A stretch of DNA of 19,114 bases from contig JBOGWP010000005.1 in assembly GCA_050693875.1 (NCBI GenBank), forward strand, positions 1 to 19,114, in the 5' to 3' direction. Under the pieces are notes generated by a model. That model was not told the DNA's origin, made no database searches, and saw only the letters and a list, made by a program, of their open reading frames with translations. The stretch is from JBOGWP01 sp050693875 (GTDB lineage: Bacteria; Actinomycetota; CADDZG01; JAHWKV01; JBOGWP01). Position 1 is the first letter of the stretch, and every line of letters starts with the position of its first letter. Made by a program: the position numbers and the translations under genes. Shown here one piece after another: positions 7,460-16,041 of this stretch.

Positions 7460-7894
7460 ATGAGCGACATGCCAGTAGGACGCATTCGAGTGGTCCTGGC
7501 CAAGCCGGGGCTCGATGGACACGATCGCGGGGTAAAGGTAGTGGCACGGGCGATGCGGGACGCCGGCATCGAGGTGATCTACACCGGGCTGCACCAGACG
7601 CCGGAGCAGATCGCCGCCACGGCCATCCAGGAGGATGCCGATGCCGTCGGCCTCTCGTGCCTCTCGGGAGCGCATATGACGCTGTTCCCGAGGGTCGTCG
7701 AGCTGCTCCGACGAGAGGGGGCGGCTGACTTGAAGGTGTTCGGAGGTGGCATCATCCCGACAGAAGACATCCCAAAGCTGAAGCAGGCCGGGATCGTCGA
7801 GATTTTCACGCCGGGGACGCCGACTCAGGCCATCGTCGACTGGGTGCGCCGGAACGTTGGGGGGGACGCCGAAGGGGCCGGCCCTATCCACTGA
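7460..7894 (+). CDS. Stand-alone B12-binding subunit/domain (methylmalonyl-CoA mutase small-subunit type)
   Basis: A 144-residue protein made of a single cobalamin-binding domain. It carries the base-off/His-on signature D19-x-H21-x-x-G24 (LDGHDRG), the SxL motif S66-x-L68 (SCLSG) and a glycine-rich strand end at GGG 95-97. The sequence fits the C-terminal domain of methylmalonyl-CoA mutase type enzymes. These convert methylmalonyl-CoA to succinyl-CoA, or act as related acyl-CoA mutases. The catalytic TIM-barrel partner is not in this window. It sits 32 bases before sucC, which fits delivery of succinyl-CoA to succinyl-CoA synthetase. ATG 7460 is preferred; ATG 7469 is possible. Neither has a clear Shine-Dalgarno. 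Confidence 0.88.
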   Translation: MSDMPVGRIRVVLAKPGLDGHDRGVKVVARAMRDAGIEVIYTGLHQTPEQIAATAIQEDADAVGLSCLSGAHMTLFPRVVELLRREGAADLKVFGGGIIPTEDIPKLKQAGIVEIFTPGTPTQAIVDWVRRNVGGDAEGAGPIH

Positions 7895-7926
7895 CCGCCG
7901 CGCGAGCCGGGGAGGGAGAGCACAGG

Positions 7927-9066
7927 ATGGATTTGCTGGAACACGAGGGCAAGGAGCTCCTTCGCCGCTGGGGGGTTCCGGTGCCGGACGGCCGGGTCGC
8001 GGCCGGCCCGGACGAGGCTGCCGCCACCGCGTCCGCCCTCGGCGCCCCCGTCGTCGTGAAGGCTCAGGTCCCTATCGGGGGACGCGGGAAGGCGGGCGGC
8101 ATCCGGCGTGCGTCCACCCCGGATGAGGCCGCGGCCGCCGCCGCGGCGATCCTCAACATGGAGATCCGGGGCCACCGCGTCGAGCGCGTGCTGGTCGAGC
8201 CCGCCAGCGACATCGCCGCAGAGCTGTACGCCGCCGTCACCCTCGACCGGTCGGCGGGCAGGCCCCTCGTCATCCTGTCCACGCGGGGTGGGATGGACAT
8301 CGAGGAGGTGGCCGCCGCCGAGCCCGAGGCGATCGCCCGAGTGCCTGCGGATCCGCTGATCGGGCTGGGTGACTTCCAGGTGCGCAAGCTGCTCTTTGCC
8401 GCCGGTGTTCCGGCCGAGGCGAGAGACGGCGTGGCGATGCTTCTGCGCGCCCTGTATCGGGTGTTCGTCGAAGCCGATGCCGGCTTGGTGGAGGTGAACC
8501 CGCTGGTGCTCACCCGCGACGGCCGCGTGCTCGCCCTGGACGCCAAGGTCTCGATCGACGACTCGGCGCTCTTCCGGCATCCCGAGCTGGAGCATGTCCG
8601 GCGCCGCCCCTCGCGGGATCCCCAGGAGCGGGCCGCTGCGGAGCGGGGTCTGAACTTCATCAAGCTCGACGGGAGTGTCGGGATCATCGGCAACGGTGCC
8701 GGGCTGGTGATGGCGACGCTCGATCTCGTCGCGCTTGCGGGGGGCCGGGCGGCCAACTTTCTCGACGTCGGGGGAGGGGCGGGGGCCGAGGTGCTCGCCG
8801 CCTCGCTCGAGGTGATCCTCTCCGACCCGGCAGTCCGAGCGGTGCTCGTCAACATCTTCGGGGGGATCACCCGCTGCGACCTCGTCGCCACCGGCATCGT
8901 GCAGGCGCTGGGTCACGTGGAGGTCCGCGTGCCCATCGTGGTTCGTCTGGACGGGACGAATGCCGACGAGGGGCGCCACATCCTTGCGACCCATGAACAT
9001 CCGATGCTCGCCACCGCCGAGACGATGGTCGACGCGGCGCGACAGGCGGTGGAGGCTGCGGCATGA
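7927..9066 (+). CDS. sucC: Succinyl-CoA synthetase (ADP/GDP-forming) beta subunit
   Basis: A 379-residue ATP-grasp subunit of near-standard length. The N-terminal ATP-grasp has VVKAQVPIGGRGKAGG (43-58), Mg-binding residues at E189 and N191 (VEVNPLVL) and D205 (LDAK), and ALFRHPEL (214-221). The C-terminal ligase domain has FIKLDGSVGIIGNGAGL (244-260), FLDVGGGA (278-285) and VLVNIFGGITRCDL (306-319). With SucD it interconverts succinyl-CoA plus NDP/Pi and succinate plus NTP in the TCA cycle. A good Shine-Dalgarno (GGGAGGGAGAG) precedes ATG 7927. The stop overlaps the start of the propeller gene (ATGA at 9063), so sucC and sucD are separated by that gene rather than adjacent as usual. Confidence 0.95.
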   Translation: MDLLEHEGKELLRRWGVPVPDGRVAAGPDEAAATASALGAPVVVKAQVPIGGRGKAGGIRRASTPDEAAAAAAAILNMEIRGHRVERVLVEPASDIAAELYAAVTLDRSAGRPLVILSTRGGMDIEEVAAAEPEAIARVPADPLIGLGDFQVRKLLFAAGVPAEARDGVAMLLRALYRVFVEADAGLVEVNPLVLTRDGRVLALDAKVSIDDSALFRHPELEHVRRRPSRDPQERAAAERGLNFIKLDGSVGIIGNGAGLVMATLDLVALAGGRAANFLDVGGGAGAEVLAASLEVILSDPAVRAVLVNIFGGITRCDLVATGIVQALGHVEVRVPIVVRLDGTNADEGRHILATHEHPMLATAETMVDAARQAVEAAA

Positions 9067-10021
9067 GGCTGTTTCTCGGCGGTTCGAATGGCTTGGTGCT
9101 GTACGAGGACGAGGAGATCACCCCGCTGATGAGCGATCCCGTGCTCTGCCTGGCCCGCCCCCTGGCCGGCCGTGTGCTGGCGGGCACCGCCGGTGGATCG
9201 ATCGTGCGCTGGGACGGGACCGATGGGGTGATGGCGGCAAAGGACGTCGGCGACGAGGTGACCGCACTGGCCGTCGGCGCAGCCGGGCAGGTCCTGGCCG
9301 GCACCAAGCCGGCGGGGGCTTGGACGAGCAAGGACGGCGGCGGAGCCTGGAAGGAGCTCGCCGGATTTCAGACGGCTCCGGGTCACGAAGGTTGGACCTC
9401 GAGCGAAGGTCACCCGTCGGTTTCGTGTGTTGCCGTTCACCCCAAGCACCCGAAGACCATCTACGCAGGGGTCGAGTCGGGAGGCATCTACCGCTCCCGC
9501 GATGGGGGCAAGTCGTGGTTCGACCTCGGTATCCCCGCCCCCCAGGTTCGCTGCATCCAGGTCTCGCCCGCTCGGCGGGAACGCGTCTATGTCACCGCCG
9601 GTCCCCACAAGGAAGCGGGGAGAGGGGCGGGGGCATGGTGCACGGACGACGAGGGGATGACCTGGCGGCCGATGGGAACCGCCAACCCGCGCCGGTTCTC
9701 GATGGGGCTGGCGGCGCATCCGGCCGAGATCGATCGCGTGATCCTCTCGGCCTCCGAGGACGCCCCGGCGAACTGGAAGGGACGCGCCCGCGCCCACTGC
9801 GACGTCTACCTCTCGACCGATGCCGGCAGGCGGTTCCGGACGGTGGTCAAGAACCTTCGGGGGGGCGTACGCCGATGCGCGCTCGTGATCAACCTCAAGG
9901 TGCCGTCCGAGGTGATGTTCGGGACCTCGACCGGTGAGCTGTGGTACTCGAGCGACGGGGGCGAATCCTTCGACCGCGTCGCCGACGGCCTGGGGGACGT
10001 CTTCGCCATCGCCTTCGCCTG

Positions 10022-10022
<1 letters not shown>
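9063..10022 (+). CDS. Asp-box (BNR/sialidase-like) beta-propeller protein, cytosolic, between sucC and sucD
   Basis: A 319-residue protein with no signal peptide or membrane segment. It carries five Asp-box motifs (S/T-x-D-x-G-x-x-W/F): SKDGGGAW 89-96, SRDGGKSW 145-152, TDDEGMTW 194-201, STDAGRRF 251-258 and SSDGGESF 296-303. Strand-like repeats such as VLAGT, TIYAGV and VMFGTSTG lie between them, which is the pattern of a six- or seven-bladed propeller. It resembles the sialidase/sortilin-like or YCF48-like propellers often labelled 'glycosyl hydrolase', but sialidase catalytic residues are not evident and a cytosolic place argues against that. The start overlaps the sucC stop (ATGA) and the stop overlaps the sucD start (TGATG), so translation of the three is probably coupled. 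A scaffolding or assembly role with the synthetase is only inference. Confidence 0.85.
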
Positions 10023-10894
<872 letters not shown>

Positions 10895-10905
10895 CCGGCC
10901 GTTCA

Positions 10906-10925
10906 GCGGGGCCGCCGGGCCCCGC
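10906..10925 (+). terminator. Candidate terminator after sucD
   Basis: A perfect 8-bp stem GCGGGGCC / GGCCCCGC with a 4-nt loop (GCCG), 11 bases after the sucD stop. There is no U-run, as is often the case for such hairpins in high-GC Gram-positives. It separates the suc transcript from purN. Confidence 0.5.
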
Positions 10926-10960
10926 GCCGCGAGAGCGTCGTCCGTGGGAGGGGCGGACGA

Positions 10961-10966
10961 TATCCT
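10961..10966 (+). promoter_or_regulatory. -10 hexamer upstream of purN
   Basis: TATCCT ends 9 bases before the purN ATG, and the bases between are C/T-rich with no Shine-Dalgarno. This fits a leaderless or nearly leaderless start. No clear -35 is seen. Confidence 0.45.
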
Positions 10967-10975
10967 CTGCCCCTC

Positions 10976-11605
10976 ATGCAGACGCGGATCGCAATCCTCG
11001 CGTCGGGGTCGGGTAGCAACGCCCAGGCGCTGCTGGACGCCTCTGCCCGAGACGATCTCGCGGGCGGGCGCGTCGTGGTGCTCGCCTCCGACAGGGAGGG
11101 GGCGGCGGCGCTGGAACGCGCCCGGGCATCCGGCGTCGAGGCCCTCCACGTCGATCCGGCGGCCTACCGGATGCGCGAGGAGTACGACCTCGGCCTGGTC
11201 GGTGCGCTCGTGGCCCGTCGGATCGACCTCGTGTGCCTGGCGGGATTCATGCGGATCCTCTCGCCGCCGTTCATCCGCGCGTTCCCGGGCCGCATCCTCA
11301 ACGTGCATCCCGCACTCCTGCCCGCGTTCCCCGGTGCCCATGCCGTGCGCGACGCCATTGCCTGGGGCGTGAAGGTGACCGGGACGACGGTGCACGTGGC
11401 TACCGAGGAGGTCGACGCCGGCCCCATCCTGCTCCAGCGCTGTGTTGGAGTCCTTCCGGAGGACGACGAGGCGAGCCTGCACGAACGCATCAAGACCGTG
11501 GAGCACGAGCTCTATCCCGAAGCGGTCCGGCTGTTCGTCTCGGGCCGGATTCGCATCGAAGGGCGGCAGGTGCACCTCGTGCCGGCTCCGGCTCCCCGGA
11601 GCTGA
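10976..11605 (+). CDS. purN: Phosphoribosylglycinamide formyltransferase
   Basis: A 209-residue GAR transformylase, the third step of purine synthesis, using 10-formyl-THF as donor. The phosphate-binding loop is ASGSGSNAQAL (9-19). The catalytic residues are N109 and H111 (ILNVHPALLPAFPGAHA) and D147 (EEVDAGPILLQ). The length is normal. ATG 10976 is supported by the start of the family match (RIAILASGSG) and by the -10 element just before it; there is no ribosome-binding site. The stop lies 2 bases before the purH TTG start, so the two are translated from one message. Confidence 0.94.
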   Translation: MQTRIAILASGSGSNAQALLDASARDDLAGGRVVVLASDREGAAALERARASGVEALHVDPAAYRMREEYDLGLVGALVARRIDLVCLAGFMRILSPPFIRAFPGRILNVHPALLPAFPGAHAVRDAIAWGVKVTGTTVHVATEEVDAGPILLQRCVGVLPEDDEASLHERIKTVEHELYPEAVRLFVSGRIRIEGRQVHLVPAPAPRS

Positions 11606-11607
11606 CG

Positions 11608-13116
11608 TTGAGAATCCGCCGCGCCCTCGTCTCGGTCCACGACAAGCGTGGGCTCGAGGAGCTCGCCCAGGGCCTGATCGACCAGGGCGTCTCGATCGTC
11701 TCCTCCGCAGGGACGGCTCGCATGCTCGCCCGCGTCGGGATCCCCGTCACGACCGTGAGTGAGATCACCGGAGCCCCGGAGATCCTCGACGGGCGGGTCA
11801 AAACCCTCCACCCGCGCATTCACGGGGGGATCCTGGCCGACCGGCGGAAGCCGCAGCATCTTGCCCAGTTGAAGGAGCACGGGATCTCTCCGATCGATCT
11901 GGTCGTCTGCAACCTCTATCCCTTCGAGCAGACCATCGCCCGCGAGGGGGTGAGCGAGCAGGAGGCGGTCGAGCAGATCGATATCGGCGGCCCGGCGATG
12001 GTGCGCGCGGCTGCGAAGAACTTTCGCTCGGTCGGTGTGGTCGTCAACCCCGACCGCTATCCGGCGGTGCTCGAGGAGATGCGGTCGCGGTCGGGGGCCC
12101 TATCCGATGCCACCCGAGCGCGCCTCGCCGGTGAGGCATTCGCACATGTGGCCGCCTACGACGCCGCCGTGGCCCGCTGGATGAGCCGCGAGGAGGCGTT
12201 TCCGGAACGGCAGTTCCTCGTGCTCGACCGGCGCGTCGAGCTGCGCTACGGCGAGAACCCGCACCAGCGGGGGGCCTACTACACGGAGCGCGAGCCCTCG
12301 TGGCGCCAGCTTGCCGGCAAGGAGCTCTCCTACACCAACCTCATCGACCTCGATGGCGCCTGGCGCCTGGTCGGGGAGTTCGACCGCCCTGCCGTGGCCA
12401 TCGTCAAGCACACCAACCCGTGCGGGTGTGCGCTCGGGCAGGACACGGAGGAGGCCTACCGGCGTGCCCTGGAGTGTGATCCGCGGTCGGCGTTCGGCGG
12501 GATCGTCGCCGCCAACCGCACGATCGACGGGCCCACCGCGCGCCGGATCATCGACATCATGACCGAGATCGTCGCCGCCCCCTCGTTCTCGGCCGACGGC
12601 CTCAGCGCCCTGCGGCAGCGCAAGAACCTGCGCGTAATCGAGTCCCGTCCGTTGACGTCGCCCACGGTGCTGCGCTCGGCCGCGGACGGCCTTCTGATCC
12701 AGGACGTCGACCGGTCGCCCGAGGTGCGGGACCATATGCAGGTGGTCACGCGCTCCGCCCCGAGCGAGCAGGATTGGGAGGACCTCCTGTTCGCCTGGAA
12801 GGTGGCGAAGCATGCCATGTCGAACTCGGCGGTCTTCGCCTCACGTGCCCAGGCATTCGGCATCGGCGCCGGGCAGATGAGCCGGGTCGAGGCGGTCGAG
12901 CTTGCCGCCCGCCGCGCGGGAGACCGGGCCAAGGGGAGCGTCTGCGCCTCGGACGGGTTCTTCCCGTTTCCCGACGGCCTGCGCGCTGCGGTGGATGCCG
13001 GAGCACGGGCGGTCATTCAGCCGGGTGGATCGGTACGGGATGCCGAGGTCGTCGCGGCTGCGGATGTCCTCGGGGTGCCGATGGTTTTCACCGGGCACCG
13101 GCATTTCCGGCACTAA
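11608..13116 (+). CDS. purH: Bifunctional AICAR transformylase / IMP cyclohydrolase
   Basis: A 502-residue enzyme for the last two steps of IMP synthesis. The N-terminal IMP cyclohydrolase domain (about 1-195) has SSAGTARML (32-40), KTLHPRIHGGILADR (65-79) and CNLYPFE (101-107). The transformylase domain has ELRYGENPHQRGAYY (211-225) and the catalytic K267-H268 in VKHTNPCG. It ends with the usual FFPFPDG, VIQPGGSVRDAEV and FTGHRHFRH. The start is the TTG at 11608, chosen because it gives the expected RRALVSVHDKRG N-terminus and has GGAG about 6 bases upstream, inside the end of purN. It is slightly shorter than the common 510-530 residues but no motif is missing. Confidence 0.95.
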   Translation: MRIRRALVSVHDKRGLEELAQGLIDQGVSIVSSAGTARMLARVGIPVTTVSEITGAPEILDGRVKTLHPRIHGGILADRRKPQHLAQLKEHGISPIDLVVCNLYPFEQTIAREGVSEQEAVEQIDIGGPAMVRAAAKNFRSVGVVVNPDRYPAVLEEMRSRSGALSDATRARLAGEAFAHVAAYDAAVARWMSREEAFPERQFLVLDRRVELRYGENPHQRGAYYTEREPSWRQLAGKELSYTNLIDLDGAWRLVGEFDRPAVAIVKHTNPCGCALGQDTEEAYRRALECDPRSAFGGIVAANRTIDGPTARRIIDIMTEIVAAPSFSADGLSALRQRKNLRVIESRPLTSPTVLRSAADGLLIQDVDRSPEVRDHMQVVTRSAPSEQDWEDLLFAWKVAKHAMSNSAVFASRAQAFGIGAGQMSRVEAVELAARRAGDRAKGSVCASDGFFPFPDGLRAAVDAGARAVIQPGGSVRDAEVVAAADVLGVPMVFTGHRHFRH

Positions 13117-13147
13117 TTCGGCCGGAGCCGCTGCGAGACCCCCCTGT

Positions 13148-13153
13148 TAGGAT
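13148..13153 (+). promoter_or_regulatory. -10 hexamer upstream of folD
   Basis: TAGGAT ends 6 bases before the folD ATG with no Shine-Dalgarno between them, the classical layout for a leaderless message. folD can therefore be made separately from purNH. Confidence 0.5.
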
Positions 13154-13159
13154 CCGCGC

Positions 13160-14020
13160 ATGACGGCCAGAATCCTCGATGGGAAGAGAGTGGCGGCTGC
13201 CATTCGTGAGGAGATCGCGGCCGAAGTCGCCGAGCTCCGCAAATCTGGCACCGTCCCGGGTCTTGCCGCGGTCCTGGTCGGGGACGATCCGGGTTCGCGT
13301 GTGTATGTCGGGGCAAAGAAGAAGGATGCGGAGGCGATTGGCATTGCATCGAGCGTCCACGAGCTCCCCCCAACGACCGGGCAGCAGGAACTGGAGGACC
13401 TAATCCGGGGCCTGAACGCCGATCCTTCGGTCCACGGAATCATCGTGCAACTCCCGCTTCCACCCCCACTCGACCCGATCGCGGCTCAGGAGACCCTCGA
13501 CCCGGCAAAGGACGTCGACGGGCTGCATCCGGAGAATGCCGGGCTCCTGGCGCTCGGGCGCGCACGTCTCGTTCCCTGCACTCCCCTCGGCATCAAAGTG
13601 CTGCTCGAGCGGGAGGGAATCGACATCGATGGCGCTCGCGTGGTGGTGGTGGGACGGTCCAACCTCGTCGGCCGCCCGGTCTCGATTCTTCTCTCCGCCA
13701 AGGGGGCGGGTGCCAATGCCACCGTCACCCTCTGCCATACGGGAACGCGCGATCTGGCCGCCTTCACGCGGTCGGCCGATCTCCTCATCGCCGCCGCCGG
13801 GACCCCGAAGGCAATTACTGCGGAGATGGTCGGCCCCGGAGCAGTCGTTATCGACGTGGGAATTAGCCGTACGGAAGAAGGCCTTGTGGGCGATGTGGAC
13901 TTCGACGGTGTTGCCGAGGTGGCGGGTGCTATTACACCCGTGCCGGGGGGCGTGGGGCCGATGACCCGTGCGATGTTGCTCGCGAATACCGTCAGAGTGG
14001 CCGCGAGCCACCTGGGCTGA
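13160..14020 (+). CDS. folD: Methylenetetrahydrofolate dehydrogenase / methenyl-THF cyclohydrolase
   Basis: A 286-residue bifunctional enzyme that interconverts 5,10-methylene-, methenyl- and 10-formyl-THF, here probably supplying the formyl donor used by PurN and PurH just upstream. The catalytic Y49 and K53 (SRVYVGAKKKDAEAIG) are present, with GIIVQLPLPPPL, the substrate-binding KDVDGLHPENAG, the Rossmann signature GRSNLVGRPVSILL and the closing signature PVPGGVGPMTRAMLLANT. The length is normal. It lies 43 bases after purH behind its own -10 element. Local base use is a little less GC-biased than in the suc genes. Confidence 0.95.
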   Translation: MTARILDGKRVAAAIREEIAAEVAELRKSGTVPGLAAVLVGDDPGSRVYVGAKKKDAEAIGIASSVHELPPTTGQQELEDLIRGLNADPSVHGIIVQLPLPPPLDPIAAQETLDPAKDVDGLHPENAGLLALGRARLVPCTPLGIKVLLEREGIDIDGARVVVVGRSNLVGRPVSILLSAKGAGANATVTLCHTGTRDLAAFTRSADLLIAAAGTPKAITAEMVGPGAVVIDVGISRTEEGLVGDVDFDGVAEVAGAITPVPGGVGPMTRAMLLANTVRVAASHLG

Positions 14021-14053
14021 ATAGCCGCCTGTGAGAAACCGCTCCACAAATCA

Positions 14054-14082
14054 TTTACGTCCTATTTCTCGTTGGGTATGAT
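14054..14082 (+). promoter_or_regulatory. Sigma70-type promoter for the small Cys/His protein gene
   Basis: TTTACG (14054-14059), a 17-base spacer, then TATGAT (14077-14082). It lies in the most AT-rich stretch of the window. It is the best -35/-10 pair seen here; transcription should begin near 14089, leaving a leader of about 50 bases. Confidence 0.65.
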
Positions 14083-14139
14083 CGCCCCGCGAGACTTGGG
14101 GAGAGGCGGCGGCGAGTTGCCCGCAGAAAGGAAATCGAT

Positions 14140-14376
14140 GTGGGTGTGATCCTCAAGGAAGAATATGTCTGCGATTATTGCGGCAAGACGATCTCGGGCG
14201 GCGAGGTGCTGGTCGGGCGTCTTGCCCTGCGAAAGCAGGGCGCACGGGGGCTGGGCCGTGAGTTCGGCCTCGCCTTTCACAACGCCTGCTCGAGCAAGCT
14301 CACGCAGCACGCCTCGCAGGTGCCGCGGCCGCGGCGCGCTGGCGAGTCGCGTCGAGGAGGATCTCGCTCCGGATAG
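14140..14376 (+). CDS. Small putative zinc-binding (CxxC...HxxC) protein of unknown function
   Basis: A 78-residue protein. C11-x2-C14 (EYVCDYCGKTISGGE) and H47-x2-C50 (AFHNACSSKL) could form one zinc site. Between them lies a basic, Gly-rich stretch (GRLALRKQGARGLGREFG). The tail from about 62 is rich in Arg/Ser/Gly and looks disordered, perhaps nucleic-acid binding. The start is GTG 14140, preceded by AGAAAGGA at a spacing of about 7; the nearby ATG at 14138 is in another frame and stops at once. It has the clearest promoter in the window and a strong hairpin after it, so it is a single-gene unit. I do not recognise the family. The ORF could be chance in high-GC DNA, but the signals around it argue that it is real. 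Confidence 0.68.
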   Translation: MGVILKEEYVCDYCGKTISGGEVLVGRLALRKQGARGLGREFGLAFHNACSSKLTQHASQVPRPRRAGESRRGGSRSG

Positions 14377-14390
14377 AGGCCGCCGTCTGT

Positions 14391-14424
14391 CGACCACCCC
14401 AGACCGTAGGGGCTGGGGTGGTCG
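14391..14424 (+). terminator. Strong hairpin after the small Cys/His protein gene
   Basis: A perfect 12-bp stem CGACCACCCCAG / CTGGGGTGGTCG with a 10-nt loop, 14 bases after the stop at 14376. There is no U-run. It is probably the end of that transcript; being perfectly symmetrical, it could also be an operator. Confidence 0.6.
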
Positions 14425-14459
14425 CACCATGCTCCACAGCCCCTCCATCGCTGCCGATG

Positions 14460-14483
14460 ACCCTCCCAGGACGACAGGAGGGT
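14460..14483 (+). promoter_or_regulatory. Hairpin covering the response-regulator ribosome-binding site
   Basis: ACCCTCC (14460-14466) is the exact complement of GGAGGGT (14477-14483), with a 10-nt loop. The right arm is the core of the Shine-Dalgarno for ATG 14490. Folded, it would hide the site, so translation may be controlled. Confidence 0.45.
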
Positions 14484-14489
14484 GAGGAC

Positions 14490-14861
14490 ATGGCGTTGCG
14501 AGCGCTCATCGTGGACGACGACGAGTCCGTGCGCCGCCTGCTGGAGACCGCCTTGCCGCTCGGCGAGGCCGACGTCGAGGTGGTGGGAACGGCGTCCGAT
14601 GGCCAGAAGACAATCGAGGAGGTTCGCCGGCTCCGCCCCGACCTCGTGGTCCTCGACCACATCATGCCGAACCGGACCGGCCGTCCATCGTCGCCCCACA
14701 TCTCGAAGCCGACCCCCCGCTGGAAGTGATCCTGTTCAGCGCCTTTGTCGACGCCCCGGTCCCCGGCGAGGAGCTTCGGCGTGTGGCCGAGGCGTATGGG
14801 CTTCCGCTCGTCCCGAAGGGGAACGTGCGGGAGGCGTCGCGCCGCGCGACGCCGCGCCTAG
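14490..14861 (+). pseudogene. Single-domain response regulator (CheY-like receiver), frameshifted
   Basis: The start is well supported: ATG 14490 with AGGAGGG at a spacing of 7. The first frame gives a receiver domain with the acidic pocket D9-D11 (LIVDDDES) and the phospho-acceptor D56 (LVVLDHIMPN). After about codon 65 it reads out of family and stops at 14729. From about 14702 the family sequence continues in frame 2 with LEADPPLEVILFSAFVDAP and then LRRVAEAYGLPLVPKGN, including the conserved lysine. The end is uncertain: frame 2 stays open into the citrate synthase gene, while the original frame has a TAG at 14859-14861. That stop would give 123 codons, the right size for a receiver domain, if a second compensating indel exists. 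No output domain is seen. It is either a decayed gene or sequence error. Confidence 0.75.
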
Positions 14862-14888
14862 CCGCCGGTTTCAGGAGATCTCGCGGGC

Positions 14889-16016
14889 TCAGCCGCGCTC
14901 GTCGATCGGAGGAAAGCTGCGCGGAGGGGGCCCGATGTAGGCAGAGTCCGGGCGGATCAGCCGGTTGTCGGCGAGCTGCTCGCGTACGTGCGCGGTCCAG
15001 CCGGCGACCCGAGACGCCGCGAACACCGGCGTAAACAGCTCGGTTGGGATGCCGAGGCAGTGATAAACGGTCGCGGCGTAGAAGTCGACGTTGGGGAAGA
15101 GGTTCTTCTCCCGACGCATCACCTCGTCGACGCGCTCAGAGATCTCGAACCAGATGGGCTCGCCTTTGCGCTCCGACAGGTCCCGTGCCAGGTCTCGGAG
15201 AACCGTCGCACGGGGGTCTTCCACGTTGCGGTAGACGCGATGTCCAAACCCCATGATCTTCTTCTTCTGAGCGAGGCGGTCGGCCAGATACTCCTCGGTT
15301 GCCTCGACCTTTCCGATCTCCTCGAGCATCTTGAACACCTGCTCGTTCGCTCCCCCGTGCAGGGGGCCCTTGAGGGCTGCGATTGCGGCCGTGATCGCGG
15401 AGTGGATGTCGGCGAGGGTCGCGGCGGTGACGCGGGCCGCAAAGGTGGAGGCGTTCATGGTGTGGTCGGCATGCAAGACCAGGCAGATGTCGAGAAGGCG
15501 GGCGTCTTCCTCGGAGGGGATCTCGCCGGTCAGGAGATGGAGAAAGCTCCCGGCATGGCTCAGCCCGGGATCGGGCTCGATCGGCTCCATGCCGTTGCGG
15601 ATGCGCCAGTATGCGGCGATCATCTGCGGGAGCCGCGCGGTGAGGCGAATCGACTTTCGGAGGTTCGCCTCGTGGTTCTCGGGCGCCTCCCAGCCGTCGG
15701 GATCGTAGGCGGACGACGCCGACACGATCGTCCGGAGCATGGACATCGGCGACGCGACATCGGCCATCGTCGGCATGAGCCGGGCGGTGAAGTGATCGAG
15801 CTCGCGCTCTTTCACAAGCTGTGACGAGAGCTCCTCGAGTTCCTTGCGTGTCGGGAGCTCGCGCTGGTGGACGAGGTGAAAGATCTCCTCGAAGGTGCAG
15901 TGCTCGGCGAGGTCCTTGATGTCATACCCCGCGTACCAAAGGATGCCGTCACGGCCATCGATATCGGAGATGGCGGTCTCCGCCGCGACGACGTCCTGCA
16001 GGCCTTTTGTGGTCAA
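14889..16016 (-). CDS. gltA: Citrate synthase
   Basis: A 375-residue short-type citrate synthase (acetyl-CoA plus oxaloacetate to citrate). The active-site residues are H220 (GPLHGGANE), H259 (IMGFGHRVYRN) and D311 (FPNVDFYAA), with the LHADHTMNAS signature at 181-190. The family includes 2-methylcitrate synthases, which cannot be excluded by sequence; TCA neighbours favour citrate synthase. The start is TTG 16016: it has a strong Shine-Dalgarno (GAGGAGG, spacing about 7) and gives the usual GLQDVVAAETAIS N-terminus. A -10-like TAAGAT lies at 16047-16042. It is divergent from the isocitrate dehydrogenase gene and its 3' end meets the decayed response regulator. Confidence 0.95.
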   Translation of the reverse strand: MTTKGLQDVVAAETAISDIDGRDGILWYAGYDIKDLAEHCTFEEIFHLVHQRELPTRKELEELSSQLVKERELDHFTARLMPTMADVASPMSMLRTIVSASSAYDPDGWEAPENHEANLRKSIRLTARLPQMIAAYWRIRNGMEPIEPDPGLSHAGSFLHLLTGEIPSEEDARLLDICLVLHADHTMNASTFAARVTAATLADIHSAITAAIAALKGPLHGGANEQVFKMLEEIGKVEATEEYLADRLAQKKKIMGFGHRVYRNVEDPRATVLRDLARDLSERKGEPIWFEISERVDEVMRREKNLFPNVDFYAATVYHCLGIPTELFTPVFAASRVAGWTAHVREQLADNRLIRPDSAYIGPPPRSFPPIDERG

Positions 16017-16041
16017 CGAAGAGCCTCCTCAGGAGCCCCCC

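Noticed and set aside
11233..11607. 5' extension of purH to an upstream start
   Set aside because: The extension overlaps purN out of frame, and the family match begins right after the TTG at 11608.
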